Shown here: positions 45,077 to 54,291 of the stretch, piece by piece | Layout: each line of letters begins with the position of its first letter | How positions within the stretch are numbered: position 1 is the stretch's first letter | Assembly (NCBI GenBank): GCA_049976445.1 | Contig: JBMFIF010000003.1 | Location: 1-64,000 of the forward strand | Reading direction: 5' to 3' | DNA: 64,000 nucleotides | Source of the DNA: JAVZOV01 sp049976445 | GTDB lineage: Archaea; Thermoproteota; Thermoprotei; Gearchaeales; WAQG01 | Notes under the pieces: generated by a model | What the model was told of the DNA's origin: nothing | The model's input: only the letters and a program-made list of their open reading frames with translations | Database searches by the model: none | Made by a program: the position numbers and the translations under genes

Positions 45077-46174
45077 ATGCAAGTTACAGTTTCTGTGATA
45101 AAAGCTGATGTTGGAAGCCTTGCTGGTCACCATAAAGTTACCGAGGAACAGATAGAGGTAGCTAGGTCAATTTTATCAAAGGGTGTGGAACAAAACATAA
45201 TATTAGATTACTATGTATTTAATGCAGGAGATGATCTTGAATTAGTAATGTTACATAGAAAAGGTGAGAACAATTCAGATGTTCATCAACTTGCATGGAC
45301 AGCTTTTAAAGAAGTTACTGAAAGAGTTTCTAAAAAGAGAAGGCTTTATGCTGCGGGACAAGATCTTTTGTCTGATTCATTCTCAGGTAATGTCAGAGGA
45401 TTAGGACCAGGTGTTGCTGAATTAGATTTTGAACTAAGACCTAGTGAACCGATAATTATTTTTGCAGCTGATAAAACTGAACCTGGAGCATGGAATTATC
45501 CTCTCTATAAAGCATTTGCTGATCCATTCAATACTGCAGGTTTAGTTATTGATCAAGCGATGCATGATGGGTTCGTTTTTCAGGTAATGGATCTTATTGA
45601 AGGTAAAGTTGTAGATTTATCTACACCAGAAGAAAGTTATTCATTATTAGGTTTAATAGGAACCACTGGTAGATATGTTATTTCTAAAGTTTGGAGAAAA
45701 GATGGTTTAGTTGCTGCGGCAGCTAGCACAACACGTTTATCTCTTATAGCAGGTAGATATGTGGGCAAGGATGATCCAGTATTAATAGTAAGGGCTCAAC
45801 ATGGTTTGCCTGCTGTAGGGGAGTATCTAGAGGCATTTTCATTTCCACATTTAGTAGCTGGATGGATGCGAGGTAGTCACACAGGGCCACTAATGCCAGT
45901 AGGATTAAAAGATTCACGTTGTACAAGATTTGATGGGCCGCCTAGAGTTGTGGCTTTAGGCTTTCAAGTAACAGAAGACAAATTGATCGGGCCTGCTGAT
46001 TTATTTGAAGACGTGGCATTTGATTATAGTAGAAGACTAGCTATGGAGATTGCAGACTACATGCGACGTAATGGACCGTTTATGCCGCACAGACTTGGGC
46101 CTGAAGAAATGGAATACACCACGCTTCCAAAGATTCTAAAGAAGCTAGAATCACGATTTAGGCCAATCGAGTAA
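45077..46174 (+). CDS. fbp: Bifunctional fructose-1,6-bisphosphate aldolase/phosphatase
   Basis: A 365-aa archaeal-type FBPase V. It begins VTVSVIKADVGSLAGHHKV (metal Asp and His), with LGPGVAELDFELRPSEPI, AADKTEPGAWNYPLYKAFADPFNTAGLV (Lys of the Schiff base region nearby), GSHTGPLMPV and DGPPRVVALGFQV, all highly conserved. It carries gluconeogenesis from triose phosphates to fructose-6-phosphate. TIM is encoded 13 nt downstream, making a small gluconeogenic operon. Confidence 0.97.
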   Translation: MQVTVSVIKADVGSLAGHHKVTEEQIEVARSILSKGVEQNIILDYYVFNAGDDLELVMLHRKGENNSDVHQLAWTAFKEVTERVSKKRRLYAAGQDLLSDSFSGNVRGLGPGVAELDFELRPSEPIIIFAADKTEPGAWNYPLYKAFADPFNTAGLVIDQAMHDGFVFQVMDLIEGKVVDLSTPEESYSLLGLIGTTGRYVISKVWRKDGLVAAAASTTRLSLIAGRYVGKDDPVLIVRAQHGLPAVGEYLEAFSFPHLVAGWMRGSHTGPLMPVGLKDSRCTRFDGPPRVVALGFQVTEDKLIGPADLFEDVAFDYSRRLAMEIADYMRRNGPFMPHRLGPEEMEYTTLPKILKKLESRFRPIE

Positions 46175-46186
46175 GAGGAGCACATT

Positions 46187-46879
46187 ATGCTTTCATATCC
46201 ATTAATACTAGTTAATTTTAAGAGCTATAAAGAGGCATTAGGAAATAAAGCTATTGAATTAGCTAATTATGCTCGTAAAGTTCAAGAGGAGACCGGAATT
46301 ACTGTTGGAGTTGCGCCTCAGTATATTGATTTAAGGGATATATCTAAACTTGGAGTTTTTACGTTTGCACAACATGTTGATCCAATAGAACCTGGTAGTT
46401 ATACTGGTCATGTAACTTTAGAATCATTGCATGATGCAGGTGTAACAGGAGTTATAATTAATCATTCAGAGCATAAAATGCTACTATCTGACATAAATTT
46501 TATTATAAAAAAAGCTAGACAATTAAAGTTAATGACAATCGTTTGTGCAGATACTATCGAGACTAGCGTAGCCGTATCTGCGTTAAAGCCTGATATTGTC
46601 GCAATAGAACCGCCAGAGCTCATAGGGACTGGCCGTGCTGTCTCAAAAGTTAGTCCCGACATTGTAAGAAATGCTGTCGCAGGAATAAGAAGTATAACTA
46701 AGGATGTTCATATTTTATGTGGTGCTGGTATAACTAACGGAGATGATGTGTATGCAGCTATAAAACTTGGGACGGAAGGTGTACTATTAGCTTCAGGTGT
46801 TGTAAAAGCTGAAGATCCTTATAAAACATTAATGGAGATGGCCATTGCTGCTAAAAAAGCTTATGACGAAAAGCATTAA
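46187..46879 (+). CDS. tpiA: Triosephosphate isomerase
   Basis: A 230-aa protein, short like other archaeal TIMs. NFKSYKEA (catalytic Lys), FAQHVDP, GVTGVIINHSEHK (catalytic His), AIEPPELIGTG (catalytic Glu and loop) and ILCGAGITNGDDV are present. It supplies the dihydroxyacetone phosphate used by the upstream aldolase/phosphatase and by G1P dehydrogenase. Confidence 0.96.
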   Translation: MLSYPLILVNFKSYKEALGNKAIELANYARKVQEETGITVGVAPQYIDLRDISKLGVFTFAQHVDPIEPGSYTGHVTLESLHDAGVTGVIINHSEHKMLLSDINFIIKKARQLKLMTIVCADTIETSVAVSALKPDIVAIEPPELIGTGRAVSKVSPDIVRNAVAGIRSITKDVHILCGAGITNGDDVYAAIKLGTEGVLLASGVVKAEDPYKTLMEMAIAAKKAYDEKH

Positions 46880-46903
46880 TGATAGTTGAGACTTAATTAA
46901 TTA

Positions 46904-46980
46904 GGGCCCGTAGCCGAGCATGGATTAAAGGCGTAGGCCTCCGGAGCCTATTTTCGCGGGTTCAAGTCCCGCCGGGCCCG
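46904..46980 (+). tRNA. tRNA-Arg (anticodon CCG)
   Basis: A 77-nt cloverleaf. GGGCCCG pairs with CGGGCCC, the anticodon stem-loop is TAGGC-CTCCGGA-GCCTA (CCG), and the T arm is GGTTCAAGTCC. The discriminator is G. No intron and no encoded CCA. Confidence 0.96.
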
Positions 46981-47065
46981 TTACAATTAAAATCCTTATT
47001 CTTGGGATAAGAGACACTAATAGAGCGAGATTAAAAAAGCTTATTTATTTGTAAAGATTGAGTGT

Positions 47066-47473
47066 ATGGGGAATATAATGCAAAGAATTAAAAGGCTTAA
47101 TAAGTGGTTGTCAAGGTTCGAGCGATGGATTAGTGAGAATCTTCTTTTGGCTATAGCGTATATTGCTGTTATATTAGCTCTTTTTTATGAAAGTGGATTT
47201 ATACAAATTATTTCTGTTCCTACACCGTCTTTTGCTTCAGGAGGTGGCGCATTTTCGTATAATATCAACAGACAAACACAGGCTGAAGCTATAATTGTAT
47301 TTATATTTCTGCTTATAGGTTTTGCTAGTACATGGACTCTTTATACATACGCATCAAGTAAAGTTCCGAGAGCATCATCAACAAGTGCTATAGTATCACT
47401 TATAATTCTGATAATACTGTTTCTAATATTATTTCAAATAGCTTATGTAGCAGTCACATCACCAGGCGGATAA
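47066..47473 (+). CDS. Small membrane protein with three predicted helices
   Basis: A 135-aa protein. After a basic N-terminus there are hydrophobic helices at about 28-52 (LLLAIAYIAVILALFYESG), 75-97 (AIIVFIFLLIGFASTWTLY) and 108-130 (IVSLIILIILFLILFQIAYVAV). The loop between helices 1 and 2 is Gly/Ser-rich (TPSFASGGGAF). Not recognised with confidence; the arrangement resembles small accessory subunits of membrane complexes. Confidence 0.7.
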   Translation: MGNIMQRIKRLNKWLSRFERWISENLLLAIAYIAVILALFYESGFIQIISVPTPSFASGGGAFSYNINRQTQAEAIIVFIFLLIGFASTWTLYTYASSKVPRASSTSAIVSLIILIILFLILFQIAYVAVTSPGG

Positions 47474-47486
47474 TTTTTTAAGATTT

Positions 47487-48122
47487 TTAATCTTCATAAA
47501 TAATTTCATAGTTTATTTGCTGTCCTTGATATCGTTCTATTGTTATCTGAGTTTTCTCTCCAATTCTCCTTAAATGTATCACGTTCTCAGACCAGAAAAG
47601 CGCAGCATTACCCATTACAGGTTCTTCATTACCTGTTTTTGGATTACGCCGTATTTGGGTTAATAATATTATAGGTACAGAATACTTTTTTGAAGCATAC
47701 CCTAAAAGCATCATAACCTTTACTGCCAGCTTCCAGATTATTAAAGGTGCATATAGATCTGAACTTATCCTATAATATTCTCCTATGTTATCGATGATTA
47801 TAAGGTCATACTTTAAATAACCATTAAAAATCATTAAACTTACACGTATTTGATCCTCTATACTTTTCATTTGTATGAAATGTACTTTTGATTTATCTAT
47901 CAACATATTCATCTGATTTATTTTATAAAGAATTAGGTGCGGATGTGATGTTACTATGAGTGTAGAGTAACCACTATTCGCATTATTAATACAGAGTTTT
48001 AATGCTAAATTTAGTTTATTAGTGTTTGCTTTACCATAAATTATAGTTAAACCTATTGGTAAACCTCCATTAAGTTTTTCATCAAGCTCTTTTATACCTG
48101 TTGGTATTATTTTTTCACCCAC
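47487..48122 (-). CDS. RadB/KaiC-like RecA-fold protein with degenerate P-loop
   Basis: A 211-aa RecA-superfamily protein. The family start (GIKELDEKLNGGLPIGLTIIYGKANTNKLNLALKL) shows a Walker A altered to GKANTNKL, keeping the Lys but lacking the Gly before it and the following Ser/Thr. Walker B looks like DLIIIDNIG, and VPIILLTQIRRN is the sensor strand. ATP hydrolysis is therefore doubtful. RadB, a recombination mediator, is the closest well-known relative; KaiC-like proteins tied to motility are the alternative. Confidence 0.75.
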   Translation of the reverse strand: MGEKIIPTGIKELDEKLNGGLPIGLTIIYGKANTNKLNLALKLCINNANSGYSTLIVTSHPHLILYKINQMNMLIDKSKVHFIQMKSIEDQIRVSLMIFNGYLKYDLIIIDNIGEYYRISSDLYAPLIIWKLAVKVMMLLGYASKKYSVPIILLTQIRRNPKTGNEEPVMGNAALFWSENVIHLRRIGEKTQITIERYQGQQINYEIIYED

Positions 48123-48434
48123 AATTAGGTATTTTATGTTTAATTAATTAAAGTTATTTTTATTTTTTAGTATCCGTTGCATGATCTTTAGAGTTTTTCA
48201 TTTCTTATAAGCAAAAGCTCCTTAACCTTAACTCTTGATCTATCATGAGAGCTTCAGGACTACAGTAACTATACCTATAGTTTGCCTTGTAATATTTATG
48301 GTCAGCAGAATTATTTTGAACACAAATGTTTTCTTAACATGACTAGTTAACAGTAATTTATCTTTTTATAGAACTAATGTTATAAAATTCTATCGTAATT
48401 TTAAGTTGGAATGATTGAAGTTCTAAATCTGAAT
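48123..48434. other. Intergenic gap without a convincing gene
   Basis: About 310 bp between the RecA-fold gene and the zinc-ribbon gene. It contains only frames under 35 codons in either direction. One of these (about 48250-48350, plus, reading DYSNYTYSLPCNIYGQQNYF) is less A/T-rich than its surroundings and could be a decayed fragment, but I cannot tie it to a family. Confidence 0.5.
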
Positions 48435-48677
48435 TTAATAATATTCTTCAACTATTCTGATTATTTTATTTGTTATCATATCTGATCGTGAAAGGGTTAA
48501 TTGTGCTAATGCTTTGTCAACTGATTTACTTTGACTGATGCTGAAAACTGCATGGCATCTAGGACAGTAATATGAATCGTTATGTTTGAATTTAGGTATT
48601 ATGTTTTTTACTGGTACACAGCTGCTAAATCCACATATTGGGCAACTTACTGCTTCTACAGATGTTTTTATAGACAT
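48435..48677 (-). CDS. Small zinc-ribbon protein
   Basis: An 80-aa protein with two CxxC knuckles, CPICG (about 12) and CPRCH (about 38), plus a nearby SSC, giving a classic zinc ribbon. The C-terminal half is an amphipathic helix (SVDKALAQLTLSRSDMITNKIIRIVEE). Possible roles are nucleic-acid or protein binding. No recognised family. Confidence 0.65.
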   Translation of the reverse strand: MSIKTSVEAVSCPICGFSSCVPVKNIIPKFKHNDSYYCPRCHAVFSISQSKSVDKALAQLTLSRSDMITNKIIRIVEEYY

Positions 48678-48846
48678 TATTCTCTAAATGGTTTATTTCT
48701 AAATTAGGATTTAAATTGTACCGTTTTTTACAGTTTTGTATTACTTAGGTATTGCTTTAGTTATACCTAGGTTACATAGAATTATCGAATGTAATGATGT
48801 ATAGAAATATTTATAATTATTTGTAAGATAAAGAATATGATACTGC

Positions 48847-49353
48847 ATGTGGTTAAGCTTACTTTGGGCTCCGTGGAGATTTAAGTATATACTGCAGGTT
48901 AGTAAAAATAGTTCTGAATGTTTTCTTTGTGAAGCAATAAAAAATGGTGTGTCATCCCAAACATTAGTTGTTTATGAGAGTAAACATTCGTTCATAATAC
49001 TTAATAGATATCCTTATAATTCTGGTCATTTAATGGTTGCGCCTATCAGACATGTTTCTCAATTGGAAGAATTAAATCATGATGAATTGGTTGATCTTAT
49101 TGAAACATCTATTATTGCTAAAAAAGCACTTGATATTTCTTATAAACCTGATGGATTTAATATAGGGTTAAATATTGGTAAAGCTGGTGGTGCTGGATTA
49201 GAGACTCATATACACCTTCACATAGTACCACGTTGGGTTGGTGATACAAATTTTATGACGACGGTATCAGAAACTAAAGTTTTACCGGAACTTTTAGAAG
49301 ATTCGTATAAACGCATAAGTGATGCAATAAAAATTTTAACAGCTTCACATTAA
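48847..49353 (+). CDS. HIT-family nucleotide hydrolase/transferase
   Basis: A 168-aa protein. It starts MWLSLLWAPWRFKYI, as archaeal and bacterial Ap4A-phosphorylase-like HIT proteins do, has a CFLC zinc motif, NRYPYNSGHLMVAP and the histidine triad THIHLHIVPRW. It would cleave dinucleoside polyphosphates or similar adenylated compounds. Confidence 0.92.
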   Translation: MWLSLLWAPWRFKYILQVSKNSSECFLCEAIKNGVSSQTLVVYESKHSFIILNRYPYNSGHLMVAPIRHVSQLEELNHDELVDLIETSIIAKKALDISYKPDGFNIGLNIGKAGGAGLETHIHLHIVPRWVGDTNFMTTVSETKVLPELLEDSYKRISDAIKILTASH

Positions 49354-49464
49354 TACATTCTTTAATCAAAGAGGAACTTGATAATAATCTTACATTATCG
49401 TAAAGTTTAGGATTATTTTAAAAAATATTAAGAGCTAATTTTGATATTTTAAAGAGAGAAATTT

Positions 49465-51102
49465 TTACAATTGTATTTTGATGATAGGAATAATTAAGAG
49501 TGATAATAATGCTAATATAATTGTTACAATAACTAAAAATGTGCTTTTTACTGTTAAGTCTTTAGCTTTAGATATTAATAGTGAGATCCCAAATGATACT
49601 TCAATAACAATAATCTTGATGTTGTCCATCATAACATTTAAATCGTAATATTGCATAGATTGCATCAGACTAAGGGAACTATTCCACATCATTGCGTTTA
49701 TATTTGAAAGAGTATATGTTAACGTGATCATTATAGTGAGTATTATAGGTGTTAATAATGCTAAGATTTCATAGAGTTTAAGACTACTTTTTGCTTCAGC
49801 CTGACTCTCTTGAACATATATTATGTATTCACGTATTCTTTCGATAATCATAGGTGTTCCCCCACCTCGTGCATTAAGTTCTCCGATCACATACAATACG
49901 TTTTTAAATAACCTGCTTTTGCATTTAGGAACGGTTTGATTCAGAGGTATGCCCATGTTCATTTGACTTGTTAAATCATCAAGAATATAATCAACTCTAG
50001 AACCAAATCCCCTAAGTTTAGCTATTGCTTGATCTAGTGAAATGCCAGCTTTTCTAGCATCTGTTAATGATAGTAAGAATGCCGGAAGCCAACGCTCTTC
50101 TTCATCGATTTCTTTTAATAATTTTCTTGTAGGAATATAAATTATTAATGAACTAACAAATATAGCGATACCTAACGATATCCATAGAGTAAAAAATTGA
50201 AAAATAATCATGAACGTTAAAATTCCTGCTAAAATTCCCCAAACAGGGTTTACATTTATAATATTTTTATCAGAGGGAGATGACATATCCATCAATAAAA
50301 TAGACAGAATTGTGGATAATGGTATGATTATAATACCTGTTATCATTATAAATAATACTGCATTACTAGGAAACATGATTGCAGTTATTAAATTTAGAGC
50401 ACTAGTAAGCAGAAATACTGAAAGCAACAATTCGCCCCAATCACTAGCATGTTTAGAATACGATATCCAGCGTTGTTTATATTTATTCAGAAATTCTTTC
50501 ATTTTATCTTCTAAATATTTGCTTAACTCACCACCACTTTTTATTATGCTTGTTATTCCTAACATATAGCGTTCCCATTCTTTTGATGGATGATTCACAC
50601 TGTTTGTGTCTATTGATTCAAAAATGTTACCAAAAAATAGTATAGTATCTCTGATGATCTTTTTTGCTTCTTTACTAATGTATTGAAATTCATCACGTTC
50701 AGAAATTTCATAAAGAACATCAGCTAGTCTAACACCTAATTCACCTACTGTCGCCATAAACATTGAAAAAAGGGGGAGTTCATCACTAACACCCTTTTTC
50801 CTCATTATTATTTTACTGTATATACTAACTTCATACAATGATAATAAAATAAACGGCAATAATAGAACAAAAAGAGCAATGAAAATATTATAGTAATAAA
50901 ATAATATTGAAAAGCAACAAAATGATATTATTGAAGCTAAAAATAAATTTCGCATAATGTTACGAACATAATTATTTAGATCAACATATAATAAAGCTTT
51001 GTCAATTGATCTTTTTATATGTAAATAATATTGCGTGAAGAGTTTATTTTTCATAAATTTATTCAATAAATTATCAAATAATTTATCCACTATGTTCACC
51101 AT
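49465..51102 (-). CDS. Type IV filament membrane platform protein (PilC/TadC/FlaJ-like)
   Basis: A 545-aa protein with two T2SF domains (about 95-250 and 335-470), each beginning with a soluble helical bundle (LPLFSMFMATVGELGVRLADVLYEISERDEF; LPAFLLSLTDARKAGISLDQAIAKLRGF) and separated by membrane helices, about eight in total. It is the inner platform for pilin insertion. It overlaps the ATPase gene by 20 nt and is last in the pilin-ATPase-platform operon. Confidence 0.9.
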   Translation of the reverse strand: MVNIVDKLFDNLLNKFMKNKLFTQYYLHIKRSIDKALLYVDLNNYVRNIMRNLFLASIISFCCFSILFYYYNIFIALFVLLLPFILLSLYEVSIYSKIIMRKKGVSDELPLFSMFMATVGELGVRLADVLYEISERDEFQYISKEAKKIIRDTILFFGNIFESIDTNSVNHPSKEWERYMLGITSIIKSGGELSKYLEDKMKEFLNKYKQRWISYSKHASDWGELLLSVFLLTSALNLITAIMFPSNAVLFIMITGIIIIPLSTILSILLMDMSSPSDKNIINVNPVWGILAGILTFMIIFQFFTLWISLGIAIFVSSLIIYIPTRKLLKEIDEEERWLPAFLLSLTDARKAGISLDQAIAKLRGFGSRVDYILDDLTSQMNMGIPLNQTVPKCKSRLFKNVLYVIGELNARGGGTPMIIERIREYIIYVQESQAEAKSSLKLYEILALLTPIILTIMITLTYTLSNINAMMWNSSLSLMQSMQYYDLNVMMDNIKIIVIEVSFGISLLISKAKDLTVKSTFLVIVTIILALLSLLIIPIIKIQL

Positions 51103-52645
51103 ATAATTTTATTGAGATCTCTTCTAGCATTTCGTTTTTATTATTAAATGATTTTACTGATAGGTTTTGTAGTATGTTTTTTCTTCTTTCCAATTCAGAA
51201 ACCATATACTCTTTGCTCCAACCCTTAATATTGGCTATTCGTTTCATTACATTACTTATCTCAACTAGTTTTTCTGTTGTTAAATCGGTTCCATATTCGT
51301 ATATTACTTTTGGTATAATATTTGTGCTTGATTCTTCATATAGTTCTTCTATGGAATAAAGTACTCTATAACCAGGATTAATCTCTCTCATGTTAATAAA
51401 CGCTGAAATCAATAGTATAAAGCTTGGTTCAATATTAAGTGGAGGACTCTTTAGTCTAAGAATTGCGGACCTAGCACTATCTGCATGAAATGTTGTTAAA
51501 CCACCATGTCCAGATGCTACTGCATGAACTAATGCTTGGGCTTCACGACCTCTAACCTCTCCTACTATGAGCAAATCTGGTCTTCGTCTCCATGCAAATT
51601 TAGTGAGCTCAAACAAATCAATCTCACTTACTTCTTCACCGGGTAACGCCTTCCTTGAAACTAACCTATCCCATTGAGAATGTGGCGCAAGGATTTCCGG
51701 AGTATCTTCCACAGTTACTATTTTCCAATCAAGTGGCACAAGTTCTAATAGTGCATTAAGCATAGTAGTTTTACCAGATGCTGTAGGCCCTAAAATAAAA
51801 ATACATCCACGTGTTTCTAAAATTAACGACAAATATGCAGTAGTAAGAGGAGTAATACTATTTTGTTTAATAAGATCAACAATCGATAATCTTTTAGATG
51901 GAAACTTTCTTATAGTAAAACTATGTCCCCATGGTGTCACTTCATTACTATACGTTACAGCAGCTCGGTGACCTTCTGGAAGTAGTACATCAGAAATTGG
52001 CATTGCAAATGATAAATATCCTTTACCACGTTGAACTATTTTTTGCACTACTAAAAACGCTTCAGTCTCATCAAGTATTATGTTCGTGGGTATCCATTTC
52101 TTATAATTAGAGACTATTCTATGGACGACATAGACTGGCTTATTAGGACCAATCATGGAAAGCTCCTCAACATATTCATCTCTTAAAAGAACATTTAACG
52201 GACCATATCCAAAAACATCTCTCTGAACATAATACATAAATGCAGGAAAGAACTCTAGACTTTTATCATTATCAATCTTTAAAGATTTAATAGCATTCCA
52301 AATAAGTTCTTCAACATATTTTTTAAGATCATCATGCATATTCTTAATAAAAGGTTCTGGTTGTGCTGAGTAATATATATACTCAATAATTTTTACTATA
52401 CTAGCCTTTGCTTCATCAGAAAGCTCTGGCTCTTTCACAGCATATAAATTAGGATAAACAATGACTGATGCGGAATCTATTTGATAATTGATGATAGGAT
52501 CTTGAGATTCAAAAATCATTTCATCTTGCCCAAGAATCTTCACTGAACCCCATTTCCAAACACGTCTCATTACCTTGTTAATATTATCATCTTTATTCTC
52601 ATTTTTACTAAATTTTTGTAAAAAAATTAATTTTATTTTCTTCAT
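51083..52645 (-). CDS. Type IV filament assembly ATPase (TadA/FlaI/VirB11 superfamily)
   Basis: About 520 aa. The N-terminal domain has GPLNVLLRDEYVEELSMIGPNKPVYV; the core has GPTASGKTTMLNALL (Walker A, about 285), PDLLIVGEVRGREAQALVHAVASGHGGLTTFHADS (Walker B plus His box), and the Asp box ETRGCIFI/VTVEDTPEI. All catalytic motifs are intact. It powers pilus or secretion filament assembly. ATG 52645 is preferred to the frame start at 52678, which would overlap the pilin gene. Confidence 0.94.
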   Translation of the reverse strand: MKKIKLIFLQKFSKNENKDDNINKVMRRVWKWGSVKILGQDEMIFESQDPIINYQIDSASVIVYPNLYAVKEPELSDEAKASIVKIIEYIYYSAQPEPFIKNMHDDLKKYVEELIWNAIKSLKIDNDKSLEFFPAFMYYVQRDVFGYGPLNVLLRDEYVEELSMIGPNKPVYVVHRIVSNYKKWIPTNIILDETEAFLVVQKIVQRGKGYLSFAMPISDVLLPEGHRAAVTYSNEVTPWGHSFTIRKFPSKRLSIVDLIKQNSITPLTTAYLSLILETRGCIFILGPTASGKTTMLNALLELVPLDWKIVTVEDTPEILAPHSQWDRLVSRKALPGEEVSEIDLFELTKFAWRRRPDLLIVGEVRGREAQALVHAVASGHGGLTTFHADSARSAILRLKSPPLNIEPSFILLISAFINMREINPGYRVLYSIEELYEESSTNIIPKVIYEYGTDLTTEKLVEISNVMKRIANIKGWSKEYMVSELERRKNILQNLSVKSFNNKNEMLEEISIKLYGEHSG

Positions 52646-52661
52646 GAATACCAGCCTGAAA

Positions 52662-53111
52662 TCATTGAGCCACAACATTTACTGATACTGTTGTATTTTG
52701 ATTATTCACATGAGTGAATTGTAATACAATCAAATATTTTTGACCAGAATAGAAAGTTCCAGAAACAATTTGCGATATACTTTTCTGTTCACCCGAAAGG
52801 ATGGAAACGTTTTTTATTGTTGTTACATTCACAGGAGTACTAGCTTGACTATAGATAGTAATTTTGGTAAGATTAGCATCGTATGTGCCTTGATTTTGGA
52901 TTGTTAATTGTAGAAGTGCTGCTTTATTTCCTTGGAATGTTGTTAATGATGCATCGCTTATGAAGATTAGTGATTTGTTTGTTATATTAGATGCAGATGT
53001 GAATAGTGTTCTATAGACCATAAAGGATCCTGCTATTGCTATTCCTATTAGTAATAGGGCTGCAATTATTGTATCGGCTCCTCCCCTTTTGTTTTTATAT
53101 ACTTTTCTCAT
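52662..53111 (-). CDS. Type IV pilin-like protein
   Basis: A 149-aa protein. A basic leader ending KNKRGG is followed by ADTIIAALLLIGIAIAGSFMVY, the hydrophobic assembly helix, with a class III prepilin peptidase cleavage site after the double Gly. The Glu at +5 is absent, as in many crenarchaeal pilins. The remainder (about 45-149) is a Ser/Thr/Asn-rich beta domain, likely exposed and glycosylated. It is first in the operon with its ATPase and platform, and a cttttaaaac TATA box lies about 30 nt upstream. Confidence 0.88.
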   Translation of the reverse strand: MRKVYKNKRGGADTIIAALLLIGIAIAGSFMVYRTLFTSASNITNKSLIFISDASLTTFQGNKAALLQLTIQNQGTYDANLTKITIYSQASTPVNVTTIKNVSILSGEQKSISQIVSGTFYSGQKYLIVLQFTHVNNQNTTVSVNVVAQ

Positions 53112-53196
53112 AGTTTCGTCATTAGTATTTGTGTTGAATGTTTTAAAAGTATCACTTAGATAATAAATGTGTTTTTTATGATGGAGAGATGTTTAG

Positions 53197-53271
53197 CGGG
53201 CCCAGCGGGATTTGAACCCGCGACCGACGGCTTAGGAGGCCGCCGCGCTATCCATGCTGCGCTATGGGCCC
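53197..53271 (-). tRNA. tRNA-Arg (anticodon CCT)
   Basis: A 75-nt cloverleaf on the minus strand. GGGCCCA pairs with TGGGCCC, the anticodon loop is CTCCTAA (CCT), the T arm is GGTTCAAATCC and the discriminator is G. No intron. Confidence 0.95.
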
Positions 53272-53339
53272 AGAAATTTAATGTATAAAGTAGTATATAG
53301 GTTTTTATTTTTTAGAAAAATAGTGTACTATGATTAACC

Positions 53340-54290
53340 ATGAGTTCGAGTGATGTGCTTCGTGAGGAGGTTAAAGATATTAAGTTGGGAAGTAATTTGA
53401 GTGTTTATGATTTGGTTAGAGAGTTGGGTTCTGCTGGTGGGTTTATGGCTACTCATCTTTATGAGGCTGCTGAGATATTGTATGAAATGAGTAATGATAA
53501 GGATTGTTATAGGATAATATCATTTACTGGGAATCTTATTTCTACTGGTTTACGCGGTGTGATAGCTAAAATGATTGGTGATGGTTTGTTTGATGCAATA
53601 ATAACTACTGGTGGCGCGCTTGATCATGATGTTGCTAGGGGTTTTGGCGGTAAGTATTATAAGGGTTTCTTTAATGCGGATGATGTAATGCTTTTTGAGC
53701 TTAATATTCATAGGCTTGGTAATGTGTTTATTCCTGTTGAGAGTTATGGTCCTTTGATAGAGAAGGTTATTTTTAGTATTCTTGATAGTTTGCCTGAAGG
53801 AGAATACTCACCTTCTAGAATAGCGTATGAAATTGGGAAGCGTATGAATGATGAATATTCATTTTTGCGTCAAGCTTATTTGAGAAATGTTCCAGTTTAT
53901 GTACCTGGTATTGTTGATTCAGCTGTGGGCACTCAACTTTTCTTTTATTCTCAAACTCGAAAGATTAAGTTAAACATGTTCGAGGATATGAAACGTATAC
54001 TTGATAGTATTTTTGAAGCGAAGAAGCTAGGAGCTTTGATAATTGGTGGTGGGATTAGTAAGCATCATACAATATGGTGGGCTCAGTTTAAGGATGGATT
54101 AAATTATAGTGTATATGTGACTACTGCATCTGAATATGATGGAAGTTTATCTGGTGCTCAACCTCGTGAAGCAATCACGTGGGGTAAAATAAATCCTAAA
54201 GCAAAACATATAACTCTATATTGTGATGCTACTATATGTTTACCTATAATTGCGCAGTATGTTTTTGAGAAAAAAGTTAGAGGTGTTTAA
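53340..54290 (+). CDS. dys: Deoxyhypusine synthase
   Basis: A 316-aa protein that transfers the aminobutyl group of spermidine to aIF5A, the first hypusination step. GSAGGFMATHLYEAAEIL, FTGNLISTGLRGVIA, TGGALDHDVARGF, VPGIVDSAVGTQLF and IGGGISKHH with the catalytic Lys are all present. It lies 1 nt from the following phosphohexomutase gene, so the two are co-transcribed. aIF5A itself is not in the window. Confidence 0.95.
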   Translation: MSSSDVLREEVKDIKLGSNLSVYDLVRELGSAGGFMATHLYEAAEILYEMSNDKDCYRIISFTGNLISTGLRGVIAKMIGDGLFDAIITTGGALDHDVARGFGGKYYKGFFNADDVMLFELNIHRLGNVFIPVESYGPLIEKVIFSILDSLPEGEYSPSRIAYEIGKRMNDEYSFLRQAYLRNVPVYVPGIVDSAVGTQLFFYSQTRKIKLNMFEDMKRILDSIFEAKKLGALIIGGGISKHHTIWWAQFKDGLNYSVYVTTASEYDGSLSGAQPREAITWGKINPKAKHITLYCDATICLPIIAQYVFEKKVRGV

Positions 54291-54291
54291 G

